DNA of 5,151 nucleotides, taken from assembly GCA_012270695.1 (NCBI GenBank), contig JAAXHV010000019.1:1-5151 (forward strand), given 5' to 3'. Each line of letters opens with the position of its first letter. Positions within the stretch are counted from its first letter, which is position 1. The position numbers and the translations under genes were made by a program. This document shows, piece after piece, positions 5,111 to 5,151 of this stretch. A model generated the notes under the pieces. That model had not been told where the DNA came from, did not search any database, and saw only the letters and a program-made list of their open reading frames with translations. The DNA is from Gammaproteobacteria bacterium. GTDB lineage: Bacteria; Pseudomonadota; Gammaproteobacteria; Eutrophobiales; Eutrophobiaceae.

Positions 5111-5151
5111 TCTGAGTACTCATCCACTTGCACGGCGACAGCCGCCCGTAG
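5107..5151 (-). CDS. C-terminal end of an upstream gene (partial, unrecognised)
   Basis: The minus strand is open from the window edge for 14 codons (LRAAVAVQVDEYSE) and stops with TGA at 5107-5109, overlapping the dioxygenase ATG by four bases (ATGA). That overlap, GC-rich codon use and the lack of a separate ribosome-binding site for the dioxygenase argue that this is a real gene end and the preceding member of the same operon. Too little is visible to name the product; an aromatic-pathway enzyme would fit the context. Confidence 0.55.
   Translation of the reverse strand, partial: LRAAVAVQVDEYSE

Overview
The window looks like a piece of a moderately GC-rich proteobacterial chromosome. A gammaproteobacterium is the best guess: the tRNA-Arg(ACG) closely follows the enterobacterial pattern with an encoded CCA, and one gene has a textbook sigma70-type promoter. 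The taxonomic call is an inference from sequence style only. The window holds the end of a formate--tetrahydrofolate ligase gene, an orphan ribbon-helix-helix antitoxin-like gene, a zinc-type alcohol dehydrogenase, a tRNA-Arg, an AAA+ ATPase of the DUF4143 type, an intradiol ring-cleavage dioxygenase and the last codons of a gene upstream of it.

Left part (1-1200). The 3' half of fhs (+ strand) ends at 767 in a probable intrinsic terminator. Facing it on the minus strand is a 97-residue VapB/CopG-like protein with no toxin gene beside it. Its promoter is an exact TTGACA-N17-TATAAT, placed so close to the ATG that the transcript should be nearly leaderless. The promoter contains a 7-bp inverted repeat and abuts three perfect 14-bp tandem copies whose 14-bp phase seems to continue into the promoter in decayed form.

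Middle (1248-2454). A 335-residue medium-chain dehydrogenase on the minus strand keeps the catalytic zinc ligands but has lost the cysteine-rich structural-zinc lobe. Divergent from it is an intact tRNA-Arg(ACG) on the plus strand.

Right part (2455-5151). Downstream of the tRNA 3' end lies a visibly AT-richer gene for a 464-residue ATPase. It has Walker A and B motifs and a C-terminal PD-(D/E)xK-like signature. Two exact 17-bp copies of a near-palindrome sit just before it. This looks like a cargo gene gained at a tRNA locus, although no convincing attachment-site pair or integrase is visible. Convergent with it is a minus-strand intradiol dioxygenase for catechol-type substrates, overlapping the stop of an upstream unrecognised gene by ATGA, so it is probably the last gene of an aromatic-degradation operon that lies mostly outside the window.

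The genes do not form one pathway. The window reads as core metabolism (fhs, tRNA), catabolic genes (dehydrogenase, dioxygenase) and accessory genes (orphan antitoxin, ATPase). I see no clearly new system. The best candidates for a second look are the repeat-embedded leaderless antitoxin promoter and the duplicated dyad before the ATPase.
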